A stretch of DNA of 64,000 nucleotides, taken from the NCBI GenBank assembly GCA_964036195.1, contig OZ038450.1:31560794-31624793 (forward strand), in the 5' to 3' direction. Source of the stretch: Sphaerolaimus hirsutus (taxonomy: Eukaryota; Nematoda; Chromadorea; Monhysterida; Sphaerolaimidae). Within the stretch, counting starts at the first letter, position 1. The number at the start of each line of letters is the position of its first letter. Positions 55,199-64,000 of the stretch are shown here, in pieces. The position numbers and the translations under genes were made by a program. Below the pieces are notes generated by a model that did no database searches, was not told the DNA's origin, and saw nothing but the letters and a program-made list of their open reading frames with translations.

Positions 55199-55311
55199 CG
55201 CGTTGTAGTTCTCCAGGTGTTCCTCGCTGCAATTGATAACCCCATGAATAAGGTCCATGGGACAAGGGCACCCCTCTAACACGTACCAGATGGCACATCT
55301 TACGTCGCATG
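55199..55311 (-). CDS. Exon X of an unrecognised minus-strand gene
   Basis: The 113-bp exon has acceptor CAATGCTTTTCAG| and donor AACGCG|GTGAGTGA. After two bases completing a codon it encodes 37 residues: CDVRCAIWYVLEGCPCPMDL, then IHGVINCSEEHLENYNA. Five cysteines, including a CPC pair, suggest a secreted or disulfide-bonded protein. It splices in phase to exon Y, about 1 kb downstream. No family was recognised. Confidence 0.65.
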
Positions 55312-55485
55312 CTGAAAAGCATTGCATCGTTATGAAGGAAAGAGTCGTTTTATAAAATCAGTTTAAAAAATAATACGTTTTCTGTACTCGAATACTTTGG
55401 AAAAGTTAATGTCAAGCGATGATGTACCAAAACTTTTTCCGTGGGGGCGTAGGTAAACATGTTTACCTTCTACTCGACTACCGTG

Positions 55486-56269
55486 CTGAGTTTCGAAAGT
55501 GTATTTACACTTACCCGAAATACCCAGGTAAATGGGTATTTATATTTACACTTACACTTTCATAAAATACCCATACACTTTTTTTACACTTTCCTGAGCA
55601 AAATACCTGGGTACAGAAAGTGTATTTTTTTCTCTCAAATGGCCCTGTTTTATGCTTTTGAGAAAGCATAAAATAGGGTCATGTACAAAAAAATAACTGC
55701 ACCGTGCACACATGCAGTTATGCATTGAATGTTGAAAGTATGAATAATGTACAAACTAGCCTTTGATCTGACCTTTGATCAGTACTTATGGTATTCTACA
55801 GTTCATCATACTTTTGTAAAAAAGGACAAGATCAATGGAAATTCATCAGCTGGACACAAAGTCAATTGGCTTTTGCATTGACATTTGCTGCATATCCATT
55901 CTTGCATTTAAACAGTGTGTATTGCATTGCTTAATCAGTAAATTATCAACACTGAAAAAGTGCCATTATTAGGGAACTTCATACCACTACAGTATTTGTT
56001 ACAGTCTGAAATGTTTTATAAAATGCAGTAAAATGTGAAATAATGCATGAAAATGACAAATAAAGTAATCTAAAAGTGAAAACAGTGGTGTTTTTTATGC
56101 TCAACAGTGAGAGCTCTTTCTGAAAACATTTTTACACTTACACTTTTTTTTCACTTTCCTAGGTATTTTTAAAATACCTTACACTTTTGGTATCCATACT
56201 CAAAATTTGGAAAGTGTATTTACACTTACACTTACACTTTCCAAAAATACTGGTATTATAACAACTCTG
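55486..56269. mobile_element. C(A/T)GAGTT hAT MITE with AAGTGT words
   Basis: CTGAGTTTCGAAAGTGTATT and TATAACAACTCTG are ends. Triple arrays TTACACTTACACTTACAC lie at the right side, and matching words at the left. It is almost word for word the element at 49954-50753 with every TTACGC replaced by TTACAC. Confidence 0.8.
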
Positions 56270-56276
56270 CTATTGT

Positions 56277-56580
56277 GTATACTCGAATAATTTTTTGTCA
56301 CTCGACTTTTTTGAGGGGGGATTATTCGAGGGGGGTGGGGGATTATTCGAGGTGGGAATTATTATTTTGTAAAAAATTTTAAGCATGTTTCTATTAGGTA
56401 ACTGATTTCATGAAAACTTTGTTCAAATTGGGTGTAAAAACTTTATCATATGCCTAAAGGAGGGGGGATTATTCGAGGGAGGGAATTATTTTTTCCTCAC
56501 TCGTCTAAGACGGGGGAATCATTCAAGGGGGGGGGGGGGAATTATTCAAGGCAGGGGGAATTATTCTAGTATAAATGGTA
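56277..56580. mobile_element. GTATACTCGAATAA MITE with GGGGATTATTCGAGG words
   Basis: TGTATACTCGAATAA and TTATTCTAGTATAAATGGTA bound repeated GGGATTATTCGAGGG words. It resembles 62608-62934 but with worn ends. Confidence 0.6.
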
Positions 56581-56860
56581 TTTTAATGCAATTGTCGATT
56601 TAAAGTACCTAAATACATTTTTGTCAGTGCTGGACTCAAAACTACCCCTTTCGAAATACTTTCCCCTCGAAAACTTTCCCCCCGAAATACTCCACCCCCT
56701 CGAAATACCGACCCATCCCTCAAAATGGTCACTATGAATTCAACCTGATAGATAAAGCAAAACTCGCGCTGAAGGGATAGATGCAGGGTTCATTGGTTCG
56801 CTATTTCAACAATCGGGAACAGTCGCTGAAATAGATTCGAAATGGCCAAAGACAGTTAAA

Positions 56861-56970
56861 TACCGTATTTGCTCGAAATACCCCCGGGCAAATGCAGAAC
56901 ACATTAAAAACAATAACTCTGTTACGTTAGAACAGGGTTTACCTTTTTGTACCATCGAGGTACATAAATA
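56861..56970. mobile_element. Partial TACCGTATTTGC MITE
   Basis: TACCGTATTTGCTCGAAATA followed directly by the family interior (GGGCAAATGCAGAACACATT). It lacks its second end. Confidence 0.55.
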
Positions 56971-57137
56971 CTTATATACTGTATTTCCTCGAAATCCCCC
57001 CAAGGGGTTTATTTTTCAGAGTGGAAATATTGAGGGGGGTATTCCGAAGGGGATGGGGGCTTAATCGATGAGGGGGGTTATTATTTCGTCAGAAATTTTC
57101 ATGAAATTCATAGGAAGGAACATGCTTTTACACACCC

Positions 57138-60100
57138 ATGTAATGCGAGAACTGACGGCGGGCCACCAAAGTGCCAGACCTACGTCTCTGGGACGGTGAC
57201 CCAGCGTCAATTAACGCTTACCAAACCCTAATTGTGGCGCTTTAGTCGCCGTGACGCCATATTGACCCCTTTTTGGGCCAAGTGACGTCATTACGACGTC
57301 GCCCTATACGAAACCTAACGTATAGGAAACTTACGGCGCAACGGACGCCAGCTATGGTAATTGGCGCCAGATCACCAAAGTGCCAGACCTACGCCTCTGG
57401 GACGGTGATTAAGCGCGAATTACCATAGAACGGTAAATCGATGGCGCTGTGCCGCCGGCCTTAATTAACAAGACGGCTTAATTAGCCGCTTCCAGTCGTG
57501 AAAAGAACCGGGTGACGTCATTCGACATCCCCGGGAATGAAACCTAAATTTTGTGAAACTTACGGTGCTTTTACTAAAAAGAAAAGCAGCGCCGAGCGAA
57601 AAACTGTGTTCCCCGGGTGTGGCGGCCAAACGAGCGCCGGCGGACGATCCCGACGGCCGCGACAGCGCCGCGCCGCCGCCATTTGACGACCGCCGACCGC
57701 CGGAACCCGGGAGAGGGGGATTTTTTTTGGTCATTTTGGGAACTTTCGTAAAAGTGTGAGTCGGCCACTTTTGGCCGAGTGCCAACTCTCTGAAAATGGC
57801 ACCTAGTGTATTTTCGAGGGGGGGGGTTAAGCACTGTCGCCGTGTTTGGGCGACAGTTTATCACTCGAAACTTGTAAATTCACCCCCTACCCAGTCCCCG
57901 CGAGCGTCGACAGCATTGGCCGCCGGAAACGTCCGCGGAGCGACAGACTTCGGCCGCTCAGAGTTCTTGGTGGGAGTGGCCACCGGAAGGGAGGGCCCCG
58001 ATAGCTCCAGAAGCCTACGTCCTTCGGAGTAGGGACGGGTCAACCCTTCTGGAGGGGTATGTGCCTTAGGCTAAAAATAGTAAAAATAGGGAGCGGTCTT
58101 GATAGCTCCTGAAGTCGACGCCCTTCGGAGTAGAGACGGGCCAATCCCAAAAGAAATTGGAAGAATGCCAAAAAGGCGGTTTTTGTGTGTAAATGGGCAC
58201 ATATCCCGCAGCCACTGCTGCCACAGGGAGGAGTTTTGTGATTTTGTAGGTTGTAGGAGTAGGTTTAGGTTGTAGGTGCGCGGTAGGTGCCGCGGTATGT
58301 GATTTATGGCGCGTATATTTGTGTTTATTTATTTGCACTTATTTACCCACTTAACCCCTTCAGTTGTGATAATTGCACGTGTTCGTGATTATGTTTTACG
58401 TTTCGCACTTATTTCTGTGTTTTGCACGTATTTCTGTGTTTTGCACTTTGCACTTGTATTTAGTTTCACGTTGGCCGGTTGGTACGTTGGTTTTGGACGA
58501 GCTCACGTTTGAGCAAAACACGGTTGTTTTTGTATTTTTGGTCCCTTTTGTTTGTGTTTGCAGTTCGAGTAGCTGTGGATTTACTTGGCATGTTTTTAAT
58601 TGAATCACGCTTAGTTTGAGAGTCTCGCTCAGTTTAGTCACTTTAAGCAGTTAGTTTGTGCGTTTACATTCGGTAGGTTACTGTAGGTATTTTATCTTCT
58701 AGTCTGGCACAGTTCCAGGTTTGGTTTTATTAGCTGGCTGAGTGCCAGAAGAAAGGTGTTCCTGAATGTCAAGTCACCATTCCCTCTGTTCCATTAAAAA
58801 GTAACCCTTGTGGTAACATGGCTCTGTTCAACCGAAGTCACTTATTTTCGGTACGGTTTTGAATGCACTTCTGTGATTGGTTGGCTCCGCCCAGCTGCAA
58901 ACCGGTTTTGGGCATTTCAGACCCATAAAAGAGAGCCCCAATCCAGTGATTATCATCAGTCTATTCAACCCAATTTCTAATTACTAAGTCAGTGATTTAC
59001 CAGCTGAAATGAGCCTACCCTTGGTTATTCATTCTCTGCTAACTCTGGCATAGGCCTTCTCTTCCCTCTGCACGGTGACATTTAGGTTCACAGGGGCAGG
59101 AGTGGCCACACGGAGCTGCCGGTATAGCTAAGATAGGGTGTTGTATGGGGAGAACCCACCATCTGTGATGCTTACTGTACGTCTGGACCTCTGTGGACTT
59201 GTTTTAGGCGTAGTATAAGCTGAAGTAGGCTGTACACCTATTGACTCGCTCTAGGCTTTCGTAAGGGCCCAAACAGTTGTGCTACGTCGTCGTAGATTAC
59301 TTTTGATAGTGGTGCTGTGCCAAGCTAGGATTTAAGTACCTGGTCTTGTGTGGTCTCTTACCAGTGCATCGTACTGCTATCCTCACCTGTCTGGTTTAGC
59401 TTATATGACCCTGAGTGTTATTTAGTCATTTTTGTATTAATGTTTTGATCTGGAAAGTGGAAAGGTAAATTGGAAATATTTAAATACTTTGGGAAACTTT
59501 AATTGCAACGTTATTCGAGAAATCCAATTAGTGTAATTCAAGCTTACTCCGGTGCAACTATTCTCTATTTAATCTATTGGCTCATTCCAGCTAGTGGATC
59601 TAATTAATTCTACTCTACTTTGTGAACTCGTGATGGAAGTCGCGTTTGTTTGTTTGCATTCAAATGAGGTTGAACTGTCGGTTTTCGAAGCGTGGGCTAG
59701 TCTTGTTTCTGTTTCTGGAAGCGCGCCAAGTTCTGAAGGTTTCTGGGAGGTTGATGATTTGGAATCGGGCCCTGTTTTTGATAGTTTTGAACCCGTGTCG
59801 GAAATTCCCCGTGTTTCAAATTCAGCGAAGGGCCACGTATGCAGAAAAGGTTCAGTGCGCTGGTGATTTTGTTGTTGATTCTGTCTTGCCCAATGGCGAA
59901 GTAATTTGTGATGCTTCTCAGCAATGGTTGCTTGATCACTTGATCATGGAGCCAGCTTTTATTGAGCCCGGAGTTTGTGGTGTTTTTGAGAAAACTGCTG
60001 AAAGGCTGAAGAAGACTGTGCAGCCTAGAAACCTTTGGTATTTGGTGGGCAAGAAGGGGAAATTACAGCCGCACGTCATTCGCCGCAAGCTTTTGCAATT

Positions 60101-60519
60101 TGCGCGACCGGACTTTGTTAGCTGTGGCAACCAAGTAGACCGAAAAGTTCCGAAGCCTACGTCCTTCGGAATAGCTAGGTCGAAAGGCACCAAGCTGGTG
60201 GAGTTTGGCAGACAGGTTTCCCGCGCACGCGCCAAGCGTAGGGCTTGTAGGGCAATTGTTGATCGTCCGGTGGACATTATGTCGCTCGTTGAATTGTCGG
60301 AATTGTGCGATCAGTTGGTTGGCATATTGCCATCGTTTGTCGTTCCACACGTGCGAAAGGTAACTAAGTCCCCTGTTAGGTGTTGTACATTTGGCGTAAT
60401 TAGGCAGGATGGACTGCATGAGCGCATCGTTGAAAGTTCTGACGGACATGGACATTGTCCAAGGTGTTGCTATTTGGCCCACAATGATAAGGTTGTAGTA
60501 CCCGGGGGTCCACTTTATT
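57138..60519 (+). mobile_element. Unclassified 3.4-kb inserted unit with promoter and coding sequence
   Basis: It interrupts a MITE with ACCCA on both sides, so it is an insertion. The first kilobase is GC- and CpG-rich. A 44-bp CACCAAAGTGCCAGACCTAC-type segment occurs twice (57163, 57373), and a CCTTCGGAGTAG phrase recurs near 58020, 58115 and 60160. A promoter lies at about 58922 and coding sequence from about 59594. No LTR pair, reverse transcriptase or transposase was seen. It could be a retroelement fragment or a novel element. If virus-like, it is incomplete. Confidence 0.5.
58922..58970 (+). promoter_or_regulatory. TATA plus initiator core promoter
   Basis: ATAAAAG (about 58925) is followed some 30 bp later by ATCATCAGTCTATTC, which contains the arthropod-type TCAGT initiator. 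It lies about 630 bp upstream of the coding sequence in the same unit. Confidence 0.5.
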
Positions 60520-60536
60520 ATACCCAAAACCGGTAA
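59594..60536 (+). other. Unrecognised coding sequence of the inserted unit
   Basis: Coding-like composition extends about 0.9 kb, carried by more than one forward frame. An acidic Ser-rich start (SVFEAWASLVSVSGS) is followed by a basic stretch (SRARAKRRACRAIV) and a cysteine/histidine end (GHGHCPRCCYLAHND). The basic region and Cys/His tail could suit a nucleic-acid-binding, gag-like protein, but no family motif is clear. If it belongs to a virus-like element, it is a broken fossil. Confidence 0.35.
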
Positions 60537-60609
60537 TAAGTGTATAACTAGATAAAAAGGATCAATTGAAACATTGAACGTACATCGCTATGCAAACCAG
60601 TGTGTTCGA

Positions 60610-60832
60610 TTCAAGGGGGGGGGTATTTCGGGGTTGTTTCAAGGGGGGGGGTATTTCGGGGTTGATTCAAGGGGGGGGGGGTATTTCGGGGTTGTTTCAA
60701 GGGGGGGGGGGTATTTCGGGGTTGATTCAAGGGGGGGGGGTATTTCGGGGTTGTTTCAAGGGGGGGGGGGTATTTCGGGGTTGATTCAAGGGGGGGGGGG
60801 GGGTATTTCGAGGAAATGAGGTAAGTCTATAG
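60610..60832. repeat. G-run tandem array
   Basis: About eight units of a G-run (8-13 G) followed by TATTTCGGGGTTG(A/T)TTCAA, about 26-29 bp each. It is an expansion of the MITE's own subterminal word and is rich in potential G-quadruplex tracts. Confidence 0.85.
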
Positions 60833-61034
60833 ACTATTATACATGGTGCTTATTGTTGCATTTTTCTACGTCTGCCTGCGTACGTTTACAAACAACAAAT
60901 TGGTATTGGGAGCGGAAAAAGTTTCTGGCGAAAAAATAACCACCCTCGAAGTACCCCCCCCCTCGTTTAAACCTCCCTCAAAATACTCACTCTGAGACTA
61001 TCACTCCCGGGGAGTATTTCGAGGAAATACGGTA
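60833..61034. mobile_element. TACCGTATTT MITE, 3' half
   Basis: The interior GTCTATAGACT...GTCTGCCTGCGTACGTTT and C-run words lead to GAGTATTTCGAGGAAATACGG. The 5' half is absent. Confidence 0.6.
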
Positions 61035-61669
61035 TGTTTTTTTCAGGGTTTTTTTTGGCTACCAGTGACCACAATTTGTGTTTGCGATGACACACAATGC
61101 TAATGAAAATAGTTATGGCACGTGGTTATGCGGTGTCTGTCAGCGATAGATACCCAATTTGCAGATATTATCTTCCTCTACTTTAATTTTAATTACCTTG
61201 TAAATCTTACACTTGAGCGATGACAATCTACACAAAAAATTCTAAAAATTTTCTGCCAATGCCAAGATATTTGAAAACCAACCAAAAATTACAGCAATTA
61301 ACACAAAGTGCCACCAAAGAGCCATATTCCGAAAATGGGTTTCCGCAGCAATGAGAGTAGCTTTTTTAATGTTATTTTATTGGGTAGAAATGAAAAATCA
61401 AGCAGTGGATTAGGTGCTGCTGTTACTTTTTTTATTTTCACCTTTCCTCGGGCGAAATACCAGCCGCATTTTTCTAACAACGCGGCTAATCGAAATTGAC
61501 AAATGTTTGGGTTTTCATTTTTAAATATCTTTAAATGTCATAATTTCTGCATTCAGTTGCAATTGATATAGGGCATAAATGTCTATGAAAATACTTACCG
61601 AACAAAATTTGTTTTCTTTTCTCAACTTTTTTTCGCAAGATGCGGTGCAAATACATTTTCAATACCTGA
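61035..61669. other. No feature recognised
   Basis: AT-rich. A segment near 61300-61480 (CACAAAGTGCCACCAAAGAG) resembles 42920-43070 in layout, possibly an old dispersed repeat. Confidence 0.3.
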
Positions 61670-62000
61670 TACCGTATTTGCTTGAATAGTTACCCCCTTG
61701 AATAATTCCCCCTCAAATAATCCCCCCTGTAAGACGAGTGAGGAAATAATAATTCCCCCCTCGAATAATCCCCCATTTACAGATTTGATTTATTTGTTCT
61801 ACCTAATTTTAACAAAAATGGCACGTTATTGTGTTTATAAGGCATGTTTTGGGAAATGAGTTGATGGAAACATGCTTGAAAATTTTGACAAAATAATAAT
61901 CCCCCCCCCTTGAATAATTCCACCCCTCGAATAGTTCCCCCCTCAAAAATGTCTGACGAAATAATAATCCCCCAGGGGGATTATTCAAGCAAATACGGTA
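61670..62000. mobile_element. TACCGTATTTGCTTGAATAG MITE with TTGAATAATTCCCCC words
   Basis: TACCGTATTTGCTTGAATAG opens and GGGGATTATTCAAGCAAATA with CGGTA closes. CCCCTTGAATAATTCC words repeat at both sides. It is complete. Confidence 0.8.
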
Positions 62001-62204
62001 TTATTGTTATACCCCCAAACCTGGAGTTTATTATTTTATCTAGCAAAATTGACCCGGGTGTGTACAACTGAACGCTGTACAAAGCATGTCACCGTATTTT
62101 TATGAAAAAATGGAATCAAATGAAAAATTGTGTGCCAAATTTACGCGAGGGCAACCCAACGAAGACCGTGTCGGGTTGAATTCATTTCGCTGACTACGCG
62201 CTGA

Positions 62205-62523
62205 CACAGCAAAAAATGGGTGTGTGATGCGTTGTGAAGCGTCGTGAAGTGTCTTCATGTCAACACTTCCCGACGCTGTGAAGCGCTGGTTGACACTTGA
62301 AGGCACTTCACGAACCATGCAAAGTATGCTGTAATAGTTTGTGAAGTGCACTTCATGAACTGCGGTCACCGTGATGATAGGTGAAGTGTGTGGAATACAC
62401 TTCACAAACAATTTCGAAAACCTTCGTGATGTGTGGTGAAGTGTGTGGAAGTGTATTCACAGAGGCCGCTTCACGCACATCCAGCCCGCTTCCACACACT
62501 TCACGAATCTTTTTTTTGCTGTG
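62205..62523. mobile_element. CACAGCAAA MITE with GAAGTG words
   Basis: CACAGCAAAAAATGGGTGTG and CGAATCTTTTTTTTGCTGTG enclose GTGAAGTGTGTGGAAGTG-type words, 319 bp. Confidence 0.75.
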
Positions 62524-62607
62524 TGATGCTAGGTAGGTATCTTTGGAAATCTATTTGCATACGTAAATATGGATATGGAAAATGTTTGCACTAGCATTCA
62601 AGTAAAA

Positions 62608-62934
62608 TACCGTATATACTCGAATAGTTACCCCGCCCTGTATATTTCCCCTTTTGAATGATTCCCCATCATAGACGAGTGGGAAAAAAATCCCCCCTTC
62701 GAATAATCCCCCTTTAGGCATAAATATGAAAAAAGTATTTGCATCTAATTTGAAAAATGCACGTTTTTTAGTAAATAAAGCATATTTAATTAAATCAGTT
62801 AATAGAAACATGCTTAACATTTTTGACAAAATAGTAATGCACCTTGAATAATCCCCCCTCGAATAGCCCCGCCCCCCAAAAAAATGTCTGACGAAAAATA
62901 ATTCCCCAGGGGGGATTATTCGAGTATAAACGTA
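62608..62934. mobile_element. TACCGTATATACTCGAATAG MITE
   Basis: TACCGTATATACTCGAATAG opens and GGATTATTCGAGTATAAACG closes. Inside are CGAATAATCCCCC words. It resembles 56277-56580. Confidence 0.7.
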
Positions 62935-62938
62935 TCCG

Positions 62939-63545
62939 GTCAATGCAATATCCGGTTTGTGATCCGGGCAATGCAGAACACACGTAACAACAATGACCGT
63001 GTTAGGATTAGGGTGTCAACAAAAACTTTTTGGCAGAAAACGGAAACGGAAAAATTTTAACACTTGCAGGAAAACGGATACGGAAACGGAAACATTTTGC
63101 TGAAATTTTGCCAGAAACGGAAAAAAAATTGCAGAAAGTTATTTAGAAATAAATTTTTTTGCAGAAATCTTGCTAGAAATACAAAAAATTCACATAATTG
63201 AGCACCTGCATGCATGTTTACCAGTTTGGTTGAAACAAGAAACAGAAAATTGAGCTGGAAAGTGAAAAAAGTTGGAAAAACAGACAATTGAACCGGAAAA
63301 CGGAAAAACGGCGGAAAAACTGAAAATTTAGCCGGAAAACGGAAAATGAGCAAGAAAAACGGAAACGGAAACGGAAAAAAAATTGTGTGCGGAAAGCCGA
63401 ACGGAAAAGGGAAAATGGAAAGTTGACACCCTAGTTAGGATAGAACAGTGTTTATACCATCTACATACTTACATAAGTCAATAGACTCTTACAATAGGTG
63501 AGTTATTGTTGCATTTGTCTACATCCGCGTACGTTACAAACAAAA
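62939..63545. mobile_element. TACCGTATTT MITE interior split by a hAT element
   Basis: Family interior words (TTTGTGATCCGGGCAATGCA and, after the insertion, AGAACAGTGTTTATACC) lie on both sides of 63009-63433. The MITE's own ends were not found. Confidence 0.5.
63009..63433. mobile_element. TAGGGTGTCA hAT MITE with AAACGG words, clean copy
   Basis: TAGGGTGTCAAC and GTTGACACCCTA are flanked by a perfect GTTAGGAT (63001-63008, 63434-63441). GGAAAACGGAAACGGAAA-type words occupy both ends. This 425-bp copy gives the minimal form of the family whose long member at 23623 carries retroelement cargo. Confidence 0.9.
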
Positions 63546-63597
63546 ATGTAGTATACGCCGGTGACTTTCCACCGTGCACGCGTGGTTGATATTGGTA

Positions 63598-63722
63598 ACG
63601 TGCCAATGATAATCATAGCATGTGATTTTCATAAAAGTTGAAAAATGCACCACATTCAAAACAATGAATTTTTTCATCTTCTTCAAAAATCACATGCTTA
63701 AATTATCATTGGCACGCTTACA
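63598..63722. mobile_element. GTGCCAATGAT hairpin MITE
   Basis: AACGTGCCAATGATAATC and GATTATCATTGGCACG-like arms are joined by AGCATGTGATTTT and AAAATCACATGCT. Related to 48028-48242. Confidence 0.6.
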
Positions 63723-63734
63723 ACCAGGCTTGCA

Positions 63735-64000
63735 GCTCCCGTTTTCGGTGTGTGAAAAAATGTGTGAATTTGGGAGCGTGTGATATTCTTACTATTGTCG
63801 GGCACAATTTAATGTATTTTATTACAATGTGTAGAAATCACACACATAAAAATAACGGTGCTTATTGCACGTGTGAAAAACCGGGTTCACATAGGGGTCG
63901 ACAAAATGCACAGATGCGTATATGCGTTCATTTGTTTATGTGTGAATGACGGGTGCCTCAACAGCGTGTTAAAAAATTATGTGTGAATGGCCGATCACTT
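63735..64000. mobile_element. Block of GTGTGAA words, cut by the window end
   Basis: CGGTGTGTGAAAAAATGTGTG, CGTGTGAAAAACC, ATGTGTGAATGACGG and related words repeat, as in the subterminal region of another MITE. The second end would lie beyond the window. Confidence 0.45.

Larger units (their letters stand above)
56977..60832. mobile_element. TACTGTATTTCC MITE split by a 3.4-kb insertion
   Basis: TACTGTATTTCCTCGAAATC opens. The interior reaches GCTTTTACACACCCA at 57137 and resumes with ACCCAAAACCGGTAATAAG at about 60520; intact relatives have these joined (near 35425). It closes with a G-run tandem array and GGTATTTCGAGGAAATGAGG near 60832. Confidence 0.6.

Noticed and set aside
57373-57416. 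Direct copies at 57163 and 57373 as a pair of short LTRs
   Set aside because: Only about 44 bp are shared, they are 210 bp apart, and neither has TG...CA ends with target duplication.
59646-60536. A complete 296-residue host protein from one long frame
   Set aside because: The first part of this frame lacks coding character while an overlapping frame has it, and the unit looks like an inserted element. Kept only as unclassified coding sequence.
1-64000. tRNA, rRNA or snRNA genes
   Set aside because: No cloverleaf-compatible A and B boxes, rRNA core segments or snRNA landmarks were recognised by eye; a covariance-model search would be needed to exclude them.

Overview
The window is repeat-dense eukaryotic, metazoan nuclear DNA, probably arthropod. 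The arguments are small exons with consensus GT/AG signals, sushi-like cysteine domains, a TATA plus TCAGT-type core promoter, a BEL/Pao pol relic, and many short non-autonomous DNA transposons. No bacterial operons, rRNA, tRNA or CRISPR array were seen. Species was not identified. Two runs of exactly 200 N (7398-7597, 27015-27214) are scaffold gaps of unknown true length.

Layout. (1) 45-19233 is a giant inverted repeat. Its arms, 45-7396 and about 7898-19233, are collinear once arm-specific insertions are removed. Each arm carries the same two exons of a sushi-like host gene, pointing toward the axis. The axis is itself a foldback transposon (7106-8185) containing a gap. Two insertions occur only in the left arm and five only in the right arm, and several have a clean empty site opposite. 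(2) 19241-22563 is a string of MITEs, including two hAT-type elements with perfect 8-bp target duplications. (3) 23099-26226 is a segment with about 200-bp inverted arms. It holds a small Arg/Ser-rich reading frame split by a hAT element, which itself carries a broken BEL/Pao pol fragment. (4) 26360-33290 holds more MITEs, a young 316-bp hairpin and a 980-bp hairpin with 9-bp target duplications. (5) 33514-35184 is a solo LTR, sister to the one in the palindrome. (6) 36.4 kb and 54.1-55.3 kb carry minus-strand exons of an unrecognised cysteine-containing gene family. (7) 38.2-40.4 kb is a three-deep nest of transposons. (8) 41-56 kb holds more MITEs, tandem arrays and a possible Ser/Lys-rich host exon near 44 kb. 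(9) 57.1-60.5 kb is a 3.4-kb GC-richer unit with its own promoter and unclassified coding sequence, inserted into a MITE. (10) 60.5-64 kb is again MITEs.

Common theme. Most non-autonomous elements here are built from a short subterminal word repeated many times, and several pairs share a backbone but use different words. One hAT backbone occurs with AAACGT, AAGCGT or AAGTGT; another core occurs with TTAAGAG-type or GTAAAGT-type words; a TAA-flanked foldback occurs with two words; and a TACCGTATTT-ended superfamily changes its inner terminal sequence and its internal repeats together. DNA transposases of the hAT type are known to bind such subterminal repeats. My inference is concerted turnover of transposase-binding words within a shared chassis. 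It is the most unusual pattern in the window.

Stretches where nothing was recognised: 980-1963, 5813-6364, 20000-20580, 25605-26020, 31314-32138, 33290-33513, 36930-37250, 40445-40740, 42775-43200, 47810-48027, 58080-58900 and 61035-61669. They look like AT-rich intronic or intergenic DNA or eroded repeat.
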